Source: Cylindrotheca closterium (Eukaryota; Bacillariophyta; Bacillariophyceae; Bacillariales; Bacillariaceae). Taken from it: a DNA stretch of 64,000 nucleotides. Every line of letters begins with the position of its first letter. Positions within the stretch are counted from its first letter, which is position 1. This document shows, in pieces, positions 30,201 to 40,802 of the stretch. The notes below the pieces were generated by a model. It was given only the letters and a program-made list of their open reading frames with translations. It did no database searches and was not told the origin of the DNA. A program made the translations under genes and the position numbers. Location: assembly GCA_933822405.4 (NCBI GenBank), contig CAKOGP040000890.1, positions 62,001-126,000 on the forward strand, given 5' to 3'.

Positions 30201-33200
30201 CTTCTAGAAGAACCAGTGGTTTCACAAGGCCATTTCTCTGGAGATTCAAATGAACACTCAAATGATGCATCAGAAAATAGTTCTCGAGTGCAAAGCTTTA
30301 GTGACGGATCCCAAGCAAGCGAATCCATTGTGGACTCTCCTGTACCAGATGGAGAGCAAAAATCAATGTTCCACGGTGAACCAAAGTCCTCATATGGCGG
30401 TGATGCAGACAAAAGTATCGAGACAAGTATCTATCTCAGCGAATCATCCCATCGGTCTGCAGACGATGATCTCCCATTCGCCAGTTCTGCCGATGATTGG
30501 TCTGTTCCTGAAACGGACGCTGACTCTAAACCACAGGATGAACGGGGTCCATCACCCGTGGAATCCGAAGAAATTGAGAACGTAAATAACAACTCCAGCG
30601 CCTTGCCAAATTCTGGGACACGTGATAGTGTGGGTGAATCCGCTTCTGACGAAGAATTTAAGGTTGATAATGAACCATCGACCGTTGGATTCAATCGGAT
30701 GGAATCCGTGGTCAAAGCGGATCAACTGGCTACGACCAATAATGAAACGCGATCACTTGTGGACCACAACAATGACATGGATTCTCAATCTGTGCGGTCA
30801 CAGCATTCTACTGCTTCATCCTCAAAAGAAACGAGTGTGGGCGGGTCATGGGACCCCCATGCTACATTTCAAACTGAAAACAGAGACCCCGAATTGCCGC
30901 AACCAGCTTCAAAAGAGCAAAGGCCATCGTCAAATTCATCTCACTCGGAAGGTGATAGCGACACATGGTCTGAATTCGACGAACCAGAAAATGCTATTGG
31001 CAAGTCAATCCAGTCACTAACAACGACGAATGGACATACAAATCGATCGGTTTCCCATTCCACTAAAATGTCAACCGCATCTTCGCTCCGTTCCCAGATG
31101 TCTTTTCCAGAGTATGCAGGGGAAGCTGAACAAGCATCTGAAACGTCGACACGGTCCGAAAGGAAGGAAGCCGGAAATGATGGAGCAGAGTCGGTAGCTT
31201 CCAATGCCCAGAAGAGCATATCTCATCTCCAATTGTCAAAGAAGTTCGAGGCTGGAGGTAATGATCAGGAGGCTGGCATGCAGGATGAGAGAAGTCGCGC
31301 CACAAATGGAGACAGGAGTAATAAATCTGACGCGCCCTCGAAAAAGTACCAAATGTCCGAAGGTTCCATAAACCTTGGAGAAGTCTTTGGGAAATCTGAA
31401 AGTTTCTTCTCTGACAACAAGGTTGAAGAACCAAAGGCCAAAGAAGACCCAAAAGCTAAAAAAGGCCTATCCACAATTGCATCCCAGCATTCCCGAAGAA
31501 CCACAAATGAATCCCAGCATTCCCAAAGATCGGTGTCTCAAAGATTTGAATCCCAGCATTCTCGAAGATCAGTGTCTCAAAGATCACAATCACGGCGATC
31601 ACAGTCTCAGCACAAGTCTACCCCTCAAATACAAGATGAAACTCGAACTCCCTCGGTGAGGAAAAAGAAAGTATATGGTGGCAAGAGGAGTCCGTCGTGG
31701 AGGAAAGCGAATATGAATAATGATAGACGAGGGCAATCGCTGAAGAGCTCAAAAGGACAGGACAAAAAAGACATAGCGAAACCACGAAAAATGCGGACTC
31801 CGAAGGAGATAGAAGAACGAAGGAAAAAGCGACTGAAACGAAAACGAGTGAAAAAAGAAGCCAAGAGCCCGGCACTGTTGGCATTTGTCGCTAGTGTGAA
31901 CAGTGCTATGCTGGAACTCGAAAAAATTGAAGAGGAATTAAAAGACGAAAATCTGGAAGAGACTTCAGCACATCAATTGCTGAATGGATTCGATGCTCTC
32001 ATGGGTATCTTTCTCCAGCTTTCTGACGAAATTGAGTTAATGTCCACCTTCGCAGGATTAAAAAAGAAGAAAGAAAATGATACAATAACTTCTTATCATG
32101 CACTGAAAGAAGTCTTGAGTTTCGCCGAGAGCCTCGATCAACTGTTCGCTGATCTGAAACCAATAATCCTTAATTGTTTTGCAGAAGAACCTGACGAAGA
32201 GATGGAAGATATGCTTTTTCGGTTGAACTCATTGGTGGATTTGCTTTGTGAAACGTCACACCGAGTCGGGCAGAAACAGGAGTGGAACGATCGTGCGGAG
32301 ACAACCTATGTAACTCTTTTGGAACTCATGGAACTCGAGACACTCGAACTCCAATGCTATTTTGAAAATGTAGACGTCCCAGAACAGGGAATATCAGCAA
32401 ATATTCATGAGGCATGGTCTGCAACCGGTCATATGGAAGAACTGCAAGCATTAGAGCTTGCTGCAAATGACCCGTTGCTATTCCGACAACTATGCTATGA
32501 AGTTATGGTTAGCACAGATCAATGGTGCCCCGATGTTGATACGCTGATGGAAATTTGTGATATTGACCCCGACATATTGGAAGAAGAACCAGATCCAGAA
32601 TACCTCGAGGAGGAGGACTTGGCGCCTATTCCTCGAGCAGCCGAGCACATCCTTGACAAAATCAATGGGGATCCCTTGCCTCGTTCTGAAGCCCTTGCAG
32701 CTATCTTGAGAAGAATATTGCCTCCACGAGCGATGACGGATTTGACGCTTCTGGACAACTTTACGAGCATTCGAAATACATTGGATAATCCTCTTGGTCT
32801 CTCTGCAACTAATCTTGTTGCAATTACGTCTGCTCCAGAAGTTTTGAATGACCCAAGTGCATTAGGTGTTGCAGGTGTTGGAAAAACCACTCTTGCGGCA
32901 ATGGTTGCAGAACATCCTGATGTCCGAAGATACTTTATCGACGGCGTGGTCTGGATTTATGTCGGTGACAAAGAGTTGACCTACAGTCGGTACACCCAGT
33001 GTTTGCGGGATTTAGTGGCACAATTGGATTTTTACGACGGGGTGCCTTTGTTTGCGGAGCTAATTCATACCCCAGGAGAATGCCTGACAAAGAGAAGACG
33101 ACGAGAAGAGGGCTTTATGATTTACGCCCGCGACACAATTGTTGAGCTCTTAGAAGATAGGAGTGTCCTAATCATCCTTGATGATGTTTGTTTTGAACCA

Positions 33201-36200
33201 GACCTCGACTGGTTTGATTTTACGCCCATGCCAGAGGGTTCTCAGGACGATCAAGGCACCGACGTCGCACTACTAGTGAGCACACGCGCCCGTGATTTGC
33301 TTCCAGCGGCAGACACTGTGGAGGTAGACATGCTCGATGAGGCTGATGCCATAGCATTATTAATCCAAGAATCAGGGCAACTCTCTCACACACTCATGGC
33401 AGAATCAAAAGAGGCTATATCTGTTGTGAGAGAATGTGCGAATCATCCATTAGCTGTTAAAAGCGTTGGTCGCTGGTTGGGATTGAAACATGTAACAGCT
33501 GGTGCAGTGAGCAGTGCGGAAGAAATCCATGCAGAAGTTGTGAAGTCGATGGAGAAGATTCTCAAGGGTGGGGTTCATTCTGGAACTGACATGATGTACG
33601 AAATCCTGAGCCTCAGTCTCAGTCCTGCAATCAATGGCGAAGCAACAAATATCATCAAGTACTGCTTCGCAGCTTTTGTCATAGTGTTCTGTGACAAAGA
33701 ACACATATCAGAATTTGCCTTGACCGAACCAACTCCCATTGTACCAATGGGCATGGCACAGTTGCTTTTTGAAACACTTCTTGAAATTAACGAGAGCGCT
33801 CTCCTTCAGGAGGGCAGTTTATTTTATGCCCAGAAAAAAGAAGCTGCCGTCTTAATCCCTGAGGCTCTTTCTGCCTTGGGTGTGCTGAAGGTTGGCACGT
33901 ACTCTGATGAAGATGAACACGAAGAGCTGGATGGCGACCAAAAATTTCTTCAAGTAGTGCACAGTATTCATCATGAATATGGAGAATATTTGTGCTTCGA
34001 AGAACCTGCCTTAAAAATGTTGACGAGAGATGCAGAACAGGAATGGAATCGAGCCCTGGCAGAAGCATCTGTTAAGGATGTCGACAGATGGGATGACAAT
34101 CTTGATGACGCTGGCCATGGCTATGTACTTGAAATGATCGTTTCTCATATGATTCGCGGCGCCATGTACAACGAAGCTTCTGATCTTCTTGCAAACAAGG
34201 GTTTTGTCCGTGGGCGTTTGATGTCGCTTGGGCGAGAATGTGCTACACGAAGGCACATTAAGGACTGCGTTCTGCTCTCAACGAAGCTCAGCGAAACACG
34301 TTCGAAAATCTCAAAGCTAGAGCAAAGGAGTATCATGAAACGGGCGTATCACTCTCTAGGAAGCCAGTTGACGATGGAGTATGATATCGAGCTGGTGGAA
34401 GACGCTCGCATGAAGGATATTGACATTGCTAGGTCACACTATGAGATTGGATTTTCCTTGGCAGAACATCGATGCTGGGATGCGGCAATCGCGCATTGGG
34501 AATCAAGTCAACAATTACTTGAAAACGCCCTGGGGACTGTCGAAGTTGTCGCTGGGATTATGTACAACATTGGTGTTTCTTATGCAGAAATGAACGAGTA
34601 CGACCAAGCCCTCAATGCGATAAAGCAGTGTCTTCGAATCCGTGGGGCAATTCATGGCGAGCACCACATTTTGTATGCTCAGACAATTCAGAAGATCGGT
34701 GACATTTTCTTGGGAATGAGTGACTACAATGAAGCAGTTGAGAGCTATGATTGGGCCCTTGAGGTCATGAATAGAGAGCCGGCGCTGCATCGAGTTGGCA
34801 TTGGCGAAATCCTTGACAACAAAGGAAGTATTCATAGAAGTAAAGGTGAATTGGAAGAGTCCCTCAAATCCCACCGAGAAGCCTTAAGGTCGAAGCAGAT
34901 GGATCTTGGAGAAGATCATCCAGAGTTAGTCGTCACCTATCAGCACATCGGTAATTGCTTGTCAGAGCAAGGTAATGATGATGATGCAATTGTTCATCTT
35001 GAAGAGGCGATAAGACTCAAGGAACTTGACCTTGACGGTGGTGCAGAAGGCGAATCTGATATTCTGACACTGGAAGGGTTCATCCTTTTCATTGAGAGAA
35101 ACCAAGAGCAGGGCCTCGAATGCTATGAGAAAGCCCTTCAGATTCTTGTCACAAAAGCGCCCTATCGCAAGGAGAAAATAGCTTACCTTCTCCACTTGAT
35201 TGGATGTGTGTATCTTACAGGTGGAGAGCACAGAAAGGCGATTAAGATGTTTCAAGAAAGTTTGCGTGGGCGACGAAAAGTTCTAGGCTATGTGCACCTT
35301 GATGTTGCAAGTACGCTTTTCAACATGGCATTTCTGTACAAATCCCGAAATCGTTTAGATAAGGCACTAAGATGTCTTGAAGAAGCTCTGAAAATTCGAG
35401 CATTGCGGGTACCAGAAACTGAAACAGTTGCTATGACTCACGAAAAGATAGGTTCCCTGTGCAGAGCTATTGGGAAAATGAAGAAAGCGCAAATTGAGTT
35501 CGAAACGGCATTGCGACTTCGAAAAATGATTCATGGCAAGGATCACATCAAAGTTGCATCTGTGTTGCAAGAATTAGGGGACTTAATGGATGATATAGGG
35601 GAGTATGGCCAGGCTCTGATTTACTATATGGATGCTCTGGATATCCGGCGAGCAAAGCTGGAAAATTCTCATGTGGCCGTTGCTGAAACTTTGTATTCCA
35701 TGGGCTATACTCTGCATACCAACGGTCAACTGGATCGCGCATTAACTTGCTTTGATGAATCGTTGAGCATCCGAAAGTATCAGCTTGGGGACGATTCAAA
35801 GGAGGTTGGAGACACACTCAACATGATGGGATTTCTCAAAGCAAGTCGTGGTGATTTGGAAGAGGCTTTAACTATATTGTGGGATGCCCTTCGAATCCGC
35901 AAGAAGCAGAAAGACAAGATAAAGGTATCCGAGACGTTGAACAACATTGGAAACGTGCATCGAGAAAAAAAGGATTACGACGTTGCCGTGCAGTGCTACG
36001 AAGAATGTTTGCGTATCCGCCGAGCTGAACTTGGTGAGGAGCATGAAAAAGTAGCCGACTCGTTGATCGCTTTGGGAAATATTTATGGTGACACAAAAAA
36101 GAATGAAGAAGCCATGCAAGCTTACCAGGAGGCCCTCAAGATACGCACAAAAGTATTTGGGGAACGGGACGAAAGAGTTGCAACTGTTTTGCAGTACATG

Positions 36201-36617
36201 GGAACAGTTGAGTTCCGCTCAGCAAATCAAGATAGAGCAAGGGATCTTTTCACAGAATTCATCAAAATACGCAAGGAAAACAACGCCATGAATGATTCTG
36301 ATTATGTTAATGTACTATTCACGATTGGTAATATCCACAAATTACAAGGGAATCAAGCTCAGGCCCGACAGTGTTGGACAGAAGCATATCAAACTTTCCT
36401 GGAGCTTGGCCTGGAAGAAACAAATCCGAAGATCGCATCGATGATGAACGAACTCATTCTGATGGACATGAGAGATGATGACAAAGCAGATCAGAGAAGG
36501 AATGCAGCACTTTCATTCCTCGGAAAAATAACGAAGAGGCCAACGAAAGATCCCGATGAGCCCCAAAAAGATCTTGACGGAAAGAACCGTCAAGCTGGAA
36601 ATGCGATTCAACTTTAA
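24283..36617 (+). CDS. Giant NB-ARC/STAND NTPase with TPR array and long acidic repeat-rich N-terminus (about 4,065 residues)
   Basis: The frame is continuous from ATG 24283 to the stop at 36617 if the duplicated 127 bp around the 10-N gap are merged, giving about 4,065 residues without introns. Residues 1-2300 are acidic, Ser/Asp/Asn-rich and repetitive (D-D-P-F-G-G motifs, S-P-D-P-E-S-x-x-x-D units, five ~67-residue repeats). A Ser/Arg and Lys/Arg-rich basic block follows (~2350-2500), then a helical part (~2500-2780). Next is an NB-ARC-like NTPase: P-loop G-V-A-G-V-G-K-T-T-L (~2816), Walker B V-L-I-I-L-D-D-V (~2916), sensor L-L-V-S-T-R-A-R, and H-P-L-A-V in the GLPL position. A winged-helix-like region comes next, then ~15 TPRs of kinesin-light-chain type (~3340-4010). 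STAND proteins of this order are signalling switches, including NLR immune receptors; the ligand and output here are unknown. Confidence 0.85.
24298..24561. other. Ten-N scaffold gap flanked by two identical 127-bp copies (unmerged contig overlap)
   Basis: Bases 24298-24424 and 24435-24561 are identical for all 127 bp, on either side of exactly ten N (24425-24434). The downstream copy is in frame with the giant ORF, while the upstream copy carries the ATG. Removing 137 bp makes one open frame. This is the signature of two overlapping contigs placed end to end, not of a biological repeat. Confidence 0.9.
29193..30192 (+). repeat. Five tandem coding repeats of 201 bp (67 residues) in the giant STAND gene
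   Basis: Units start at 29193, 29394, 29595, 29796 and 29979. The first three intervals are 201 bp; the fourth unit is 183 bp, a six-residue in-frame deletion. Each unit reads about G-E-A-A-x-A-S-F-H-S, R-S-S-T-S-Q-N-V-V, H-x-F-F-K-S-P-V-A-D and G-F-D-Q-D. The units are very similar at the DNA level, so the expansion is recent, and indels keep the frame. Confidence 0.93.
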
Positions 36618-36688
36618 GCCGACAGCAATGATACATAGCACCTCCTCCGCTAACTCTCCCGTCATGAATATGTTTTGAGCTCTGCTGT

Positions 36689-39600
36689 TCAAGTATTATA
36701 TTCCTGTAGCGATATGGACATTCGTCTCTTGACGCGAAGACGGGCAATGCGGTCATTTTCAGCTCGCAATGCATCGTAAAGCTTCGACGCTTTGTTGATG
36801 TTGGCCGTATCATAAAATGTTTGGTTTAGCTGTTGCTTTGTCAGTCTCATGGCCACTCTACCATTGACCTTCGAGGACACTGAATTGTCAACAAGATTCT
36901 TTTTCGTCATCCAGCTCATGAGTTGCTCATTTGTCCACTGCCGGGGCAAAAATAAGCTTTCGTCTTGTAGCACTGCACTGTTATGGATTTGTAACGGTCC
37001 ATTCTTTGTCGCCCTGTGTCTCGGCTTGGAACCACGCATGACATTACACATGGATGAGAGCGTTGTAAGAATTTTCTCTGTTTCTGTAGCCACAGGTGAA
37101 ATTGTGGAGAGCACACAGACTCTCGACTCTCTTGTTTCAAAGCTTTCTTTCATCAGCTTCGTAATATTGTTGATGTTACGGAACGGATTCGTGATTGTTC
37201 TCCTTGCGATTTTTGCGCTAATGCACTGCATCAGTGTGTCAAAAGTTGTTTTCACTGTTGTTGTGTCCACTGTTGGAACCCAAACTCCGTCGAACTCGGT
37301 TACAGGGCACTCCAAAAGCGAGAGGCAGCCAGTTGGACTGACACCATGTCGGTTAATCTTAATTTGGCACAGCAGAAAGGACTTCTCATCTTTTTGCTTT
37401 CGAACATTTGTTCTGGATACAAGTCTTCTCTTGGCGTTGGAAAACATTCGCAGCATCTCATGATCAGTACTGATAGTTTCCACCTTGGCACCTTCCAATT
37501 TGAAATATCCTCCTTCTTTATCAACAACCTCAACAAACGAACCAGGAGAAAGCAAATCGTAGCAATTCTTCCCACATAGTTCAACGTACTGCACTGTTAC
37601 TGTCTTTGCTTCTCTTTGTGATACAAATATGTCTTTGACCAGGCGCTCTTCAATCGCAACGCGATTTTCATTTTTTCCTGATCCGTCCGTACCACACATA
37701 ACTATCGTTGCGAAGCCACCTCCATTGACTAAATCTACAAGTGGTTGGGCTACACGGGTATAGAGATCATCCATACTTTTCAAGTCAGATATGACCTCAT
37801 TGCACCGAAATGAATGTGGGACCAATTCTTTCGCCTTCATGTCCGAAAGTACTTTCGTTTCGTAGACGATGATTCCTTGGGCATCGCTGGTTTCTGTATT
37901 GACAACATCATATTCACCGTCATCGACTTCAGTATCAGCAATTGGTCGTTTTCGAACGACGAAAGAGACACCATTTCCACCGCACCTCTGTCTCTTTCTC
38001 GAGTTTCGACCCTTATTAAGATACCTGTCCCGCAATTTCTGTTTCTGGATCATTCTGTAAAAATCTTGAGCATAGATCATCCTTGCAGTCCTTTGAGCCG
38101 CTTCTGAGTCGGCGTTTTCGAGTGCATCTCCCTGACCAAGTTGCTCGTCGTTTGCTTTTTGCAACGCCACAGACTGCTTTCGCGGTGTCATAGGACGTCT
38201 ATCTCTGATGAGGACAGTGTTGTGGTTGTCAGGCTTCTCGTCGGGTTTCCGTAGCCCCCTTTGCATCGCGAATCTTTCCTTGTCTGTCGCTTGACGATGA
38301 ATAATTGATCGACGTTGCCTCCTTGGTTCGCTACTTGGCGCCTTGGTTTCTGAAGGGGGGATAATGCTGGTAGACGTGGCAGAAACAGAGGGATTTACAA
38401 AGAGCGATGTACTCAAACGCAATTTGCTTTCTGGCGACAGCATGACCATGGCAGAGTGCTGGTTTGTTTCGGGTGTAAGTTTCCGCGAATGTGAGTTTCG
38501 CTCGTTCGACGGCGTTTTTGTGAATTGAAAAGTGGAGTGCCGTTTCTGGTTCAGCGGCCAGAATTCGGTGCTTGCGAAAGATTTGGCCAACCCGGAGTAG
38601 GGATCTCTATCATAGAGACGGCTAGTGGATTGCGATCTATTCAAGCCTTTTTGACTTCCTATTGAGGAAGGCATCATCTCGTTTGGTGGTTGCCTGGATC
38701 CAGGAGACGGGGTTGAAAAGCTAAATGTTGCTGTTCCAGCCTTTGCCTTTGATGTTGACTTCGGCCGTACAGAAGCGTTTGATGGAGTGAAATCGAAACG
38801 AATGGATGGGGTCGGAATCTTTGTGGATCGCGAGCTTTGCATTTTGGGGGGAAAGGTGTAATCAAAACTGTTGAAAGCCGGACTGTATGTTGTTGTGTAC
38901 GTTTCGATCTGCAAAGGGGAAGGTTTTGAGAGAGTTTTCGGAGTAGGAGGGGGTTCGGTAGCGTCCGAAAGGTCAATGATGTCCTCAAGACAGATTGGAT
39001 GTGTCTCAGTCCCTTCCACTTTCCGGTTGTACGGATCTGCCATCAGTGTTGAGGGCACGCAAAAATGGGCACGACTCTCTGTTTCTTCAACTCTGGCCAC
39101 GGTTTGTCCCTTGTCATCTTGGTACGGCGACGACATGCTATCAAAACCCAATGTACTTTGCATACTGTGTGTTGCCTGAATTTGTAGGGATAGATCCTCA
39201 GCTCCAGTTGCTCTTCTTTCGTCCTGCTTTTGGTACAACACTATCTCTTTGCATGTGCTTTGACTATACAACGAAGGTGAATCGTGTCGATCCTCAATAC
39301 TAGTGGATTCCAAGACTTTTTCAACGGGTGGGGTCGTTGGCACATTCCCAGATGGAGGTTCTCGCTTGATTCGATCATAGCGATCCTCAACCTGTTTTTT
39401 CAATTCTTTCATGCTAGGGAGATTTAGTGGAGCAAAGCCCCTTGGAGTCATTGGTGCAGCTCTTGGCGTCCGAGGACTTCGCAAAGTTGGGGGATCGGAA
39501 GACAACGCTGGCTGGATATCCCTCAATGGTGCCTTCCTTGGCGTTGGCGCCTTCCGCGGTGTTAACGCCTGAGTGATAATCAGGGAGGAATTTCGCGGAG

Positions 39601-40393
39601 GATCAACAGGTGACATTGACTTTTTGCCTCTCAATGGTGCCTTTCGAGGCGTTGGAGCTTTCCGCGGCGACAACACCTGAGTTGCAACATGCAAAATATT
39701 TCGAGGAGGGTCGATTGGTTTCGTTGATTGCATTTCCCTCGACGGGGCATTCCGCGGTGTTGGCGCTTTTCGCGGCGTCGATGTCTGTGTGGAAATTTGC
39801 AGTAAGTTTCGAGGAGGGTCAATTGACTTTCTACTCCCCGAAACTGTGGATTGGTTTTCCTTTGCTGGACTTTCCACAATTGTAATTCGTTTCGGAACAG
39901 AAGCTTTGTAGTTACTCGATCCAAGAACGACCCCCATCTTGGTCACTGAAACTTGGGATAGTTGTGCTATACTAGGTTCTGCTGGATAGGATATCTCCAA
40001 AAGCTTCTTCTTGAGTTCGAATGTCTTTTTCGCGCGCTTGAACTTTTCAAATTTCTCGAGCTTGCGACTCCTTTCGACTTTGTTTTGACGGCTCACTTCG
40101 GCTTTGTTTTGAAGCTGACGCCTGGTTTTATCCAATAGATTATTTTTACTTGCATAGTGAACGAGATGGTTTTCGTTCCGGTTTATTTGGTTCATTCCTG
40201 AATCTTGATCATCTTCGCTTTTCGAACTACCAAAAAAGGACGAAGAGGAAAAGCTAAGTGGCGAAGTGCTCAAAGATGCAGTGCCGATGCTACTTCCAGT
40301 AGAAATACTAGAATTTCCTCTAGGAGAGATCCGTCCCTTTTCGCGGTACTTTCTGTATCTGTTGATATCCAGCAGTCGATCGTGCCGTAACAT
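36689..40393 (-). CDS. Kinesin-like protein with a degenerate (probably ATPase-dead) motor domain and C-terminal SAM-like domain
   Basis: Single exon, 1,234 residues. The first ~780 are low-complexity, basic and Ser/Pro-rich, with a Pro/Arg repeat block (~190-320). From ~810 a kinesin motor is recognisable by V-x-F-V-V-R-K-R-P-I (as in kinesin-13), Y-V-E-L-C-G-K-N-C-Y-D-L-L, N-P-F-R-N-I-N-N-I-T-K-L and T-I-S-P-V-A-T-E-T-E-K-I-L. The ATPase motifs are altered: the P-loop reads C-G-T-D-G-S-G-K-N (~901, no T/S after Lys), switch I lacks N-x-x-S-S-R-S-H, and switch II D-L-A-G-S-E is replaced by S-L-L-E-C-P-V. About 1150-1215 resembles a SAM domain (W-T-N-E-Q-L-M-S-W-M). It may bind microtubules or partners without stepping. 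It ends 71 bp from the convergent giant gene; its 5' side abuts the 288-N gap. Confidence 0.78.
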   Translation of the reverse strand: MLRHDRLLDINRYRKYREKGRISPRGNSSISTGSSIGTASLSTSPLSFSSSSFFGSSKSEDDQDSGMNQINRNENHLVHYASKNNLLDKTRRQLQNKAEVSRQNKVERSRKLEKFEKFKRAKKTFELKKKLLEISYPAEPSIAQLSQVSVTKMGVVLGSSNYKASVPKRITIVESPAKENQSTVSGSRKSIDPPRNLLQISTQTSTPRKAPTPRNAPSREMQSTKPIDPPRNILHVATQVLSPRKAPTPRKAPLRGKKSMSPVDPPRNSSLIITQALTPRKAPTPRKAPLRDIQPALSSDPPTLRSPRTPRAAPMTPRGFAPLNLPSMKELKKQVEDRYDRIKREPPSGNVPTTPPVEKVLESTSIEDRHDSPSLYSQSTCKEIVLYQKQDERRATGAEDLSLQIQATHSMQSTLGFDSMSSPYQDDKGQTVARVEETESRAHFCVPSTLMADPYNRKVEGTETHPICLEDIIDLSDATEPPPTPKTLSKPSPLQIETYTTTYSPAFNSFDYTFPPKMQSSRSTKIPTPSIRFDFTPSNASVRPKSTSKAKAGTATFSFSTPSPGSRQPPNEMMPSSIGSQKGLNRSQSTSRLYDRDPYSGLAKSFASTEFWPLNQKRHSTFQFTKTPSNERNSHSRKLTPETNQHSAMVMLSPESKLRLSTSLFVNPSVSATSTSIIPPSETKAPSSEPRRQRRSIIHRQATDKERFAMQRGLRKPDEKPDNHNTVLIRDRRPMTPRKQSVALQKANDEQLGQGDALENADSEAAQRTARMIYAQDFYRMIQKQKLRDRYLNKGRNSRKRQRCGGNGVSFVVRKRPIADTEVDDGEYDVVNTETSDAQGIIVYETKVLSDMKAKELVPHSFRCNEVISDLKSMDDLYTRVAQPLVDLVNGGGFATIVMCGTDGSGKNENRVAIEERLVKDIFVSQREAKTVTVQYVELCGKNCYDLLSPGSFVEVVDKEGGYFKLEGAKVETISTDHEMLRMFSNAKRRLVSRTNVRKQKDEKSFLLCQIKINRHGVSPTGCLSLLECPVTEFDGVWVPTVDTTTVKTTFDTLMQCISAKIARRTITNPFRNINNITKLMKESFETRESRVCVLSTISPVATETEKILTTLSSMCNVMRGSKPRHRATKNGPLQIHNSAVLQDESLFLPRQWTNEQLMSWMTKKNLVDNSVSSKVNGRVAMRLTKQQLNQTFYDTANINKASKLYDALRAENDRIARLRVKRRMSISLQEYNT
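39480..39830 (-). repeat. Tandem coding repeats of 108 bp (36 residues) in the kinesin-like gene
   Basis: Three units with D-P-P-R-N, then T-Q, then T-P-R-K-A-P-T-P-R-K-A-P-L-R. Equivalent points fall at 39808, 39700 and 39592, a constant 108-bp period. A shorter degenerate unit follows (P-R-T-P-R-A-A-P). The repeat is strongly basic and Pro-rich, a composition common in microtubule-binding regions. Confidence 0.85.
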
Positions 40394-40449
40394 CTTGATG
40401 GATTTGGTGTTGCAACCCCCGGTGATGCAGAAGAGAGTATTTTACAAAT

Positions 40450-40737
40450 NNNNNNNNNNNNNNNNNNNNNNNNNNNNNNNNNNNNNNNNNNNNNNNNNNN
40501 NNNNNNNNNNNNNNNNNNNNNNNNNNNNNNNNNNNNNNNNNNNNNNNNNNNNNNNNNNNNNNNNNNNNNNNNNNNNNNNNNNNNNNNNNNNNNNNNNNNN
40601 NNNNNNNNNNNNNNNNNNNNNNNNNNNNNNNNNNNNNNNNNNNNNNNNNNNNNNNNNNNNNNNNNNNNNNNNNNNNNNNNNNNNNNNNNNNNNNNNNNNN
40701 NNNNNNNNNNNNNNNNNNNNNNNNNNNNNNNNNNNNN
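40450..40737. other. Assembly gap of 288 N
   Basis: Unknown sequence between the divergent kinesin-like and prolyl-tRNA synthetase genes. It probably holds both promoters. Unlike the 24.4-kb gap, its flanks share no visible repeat. Confidence 0.99.
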
Positions 40738-40802
40738 AATAGAGCGGGTGTGTTGTCTCCAACTAGAGTCTGGACTATCCCCTACTCACGATCGCCAGGC
40801 AA

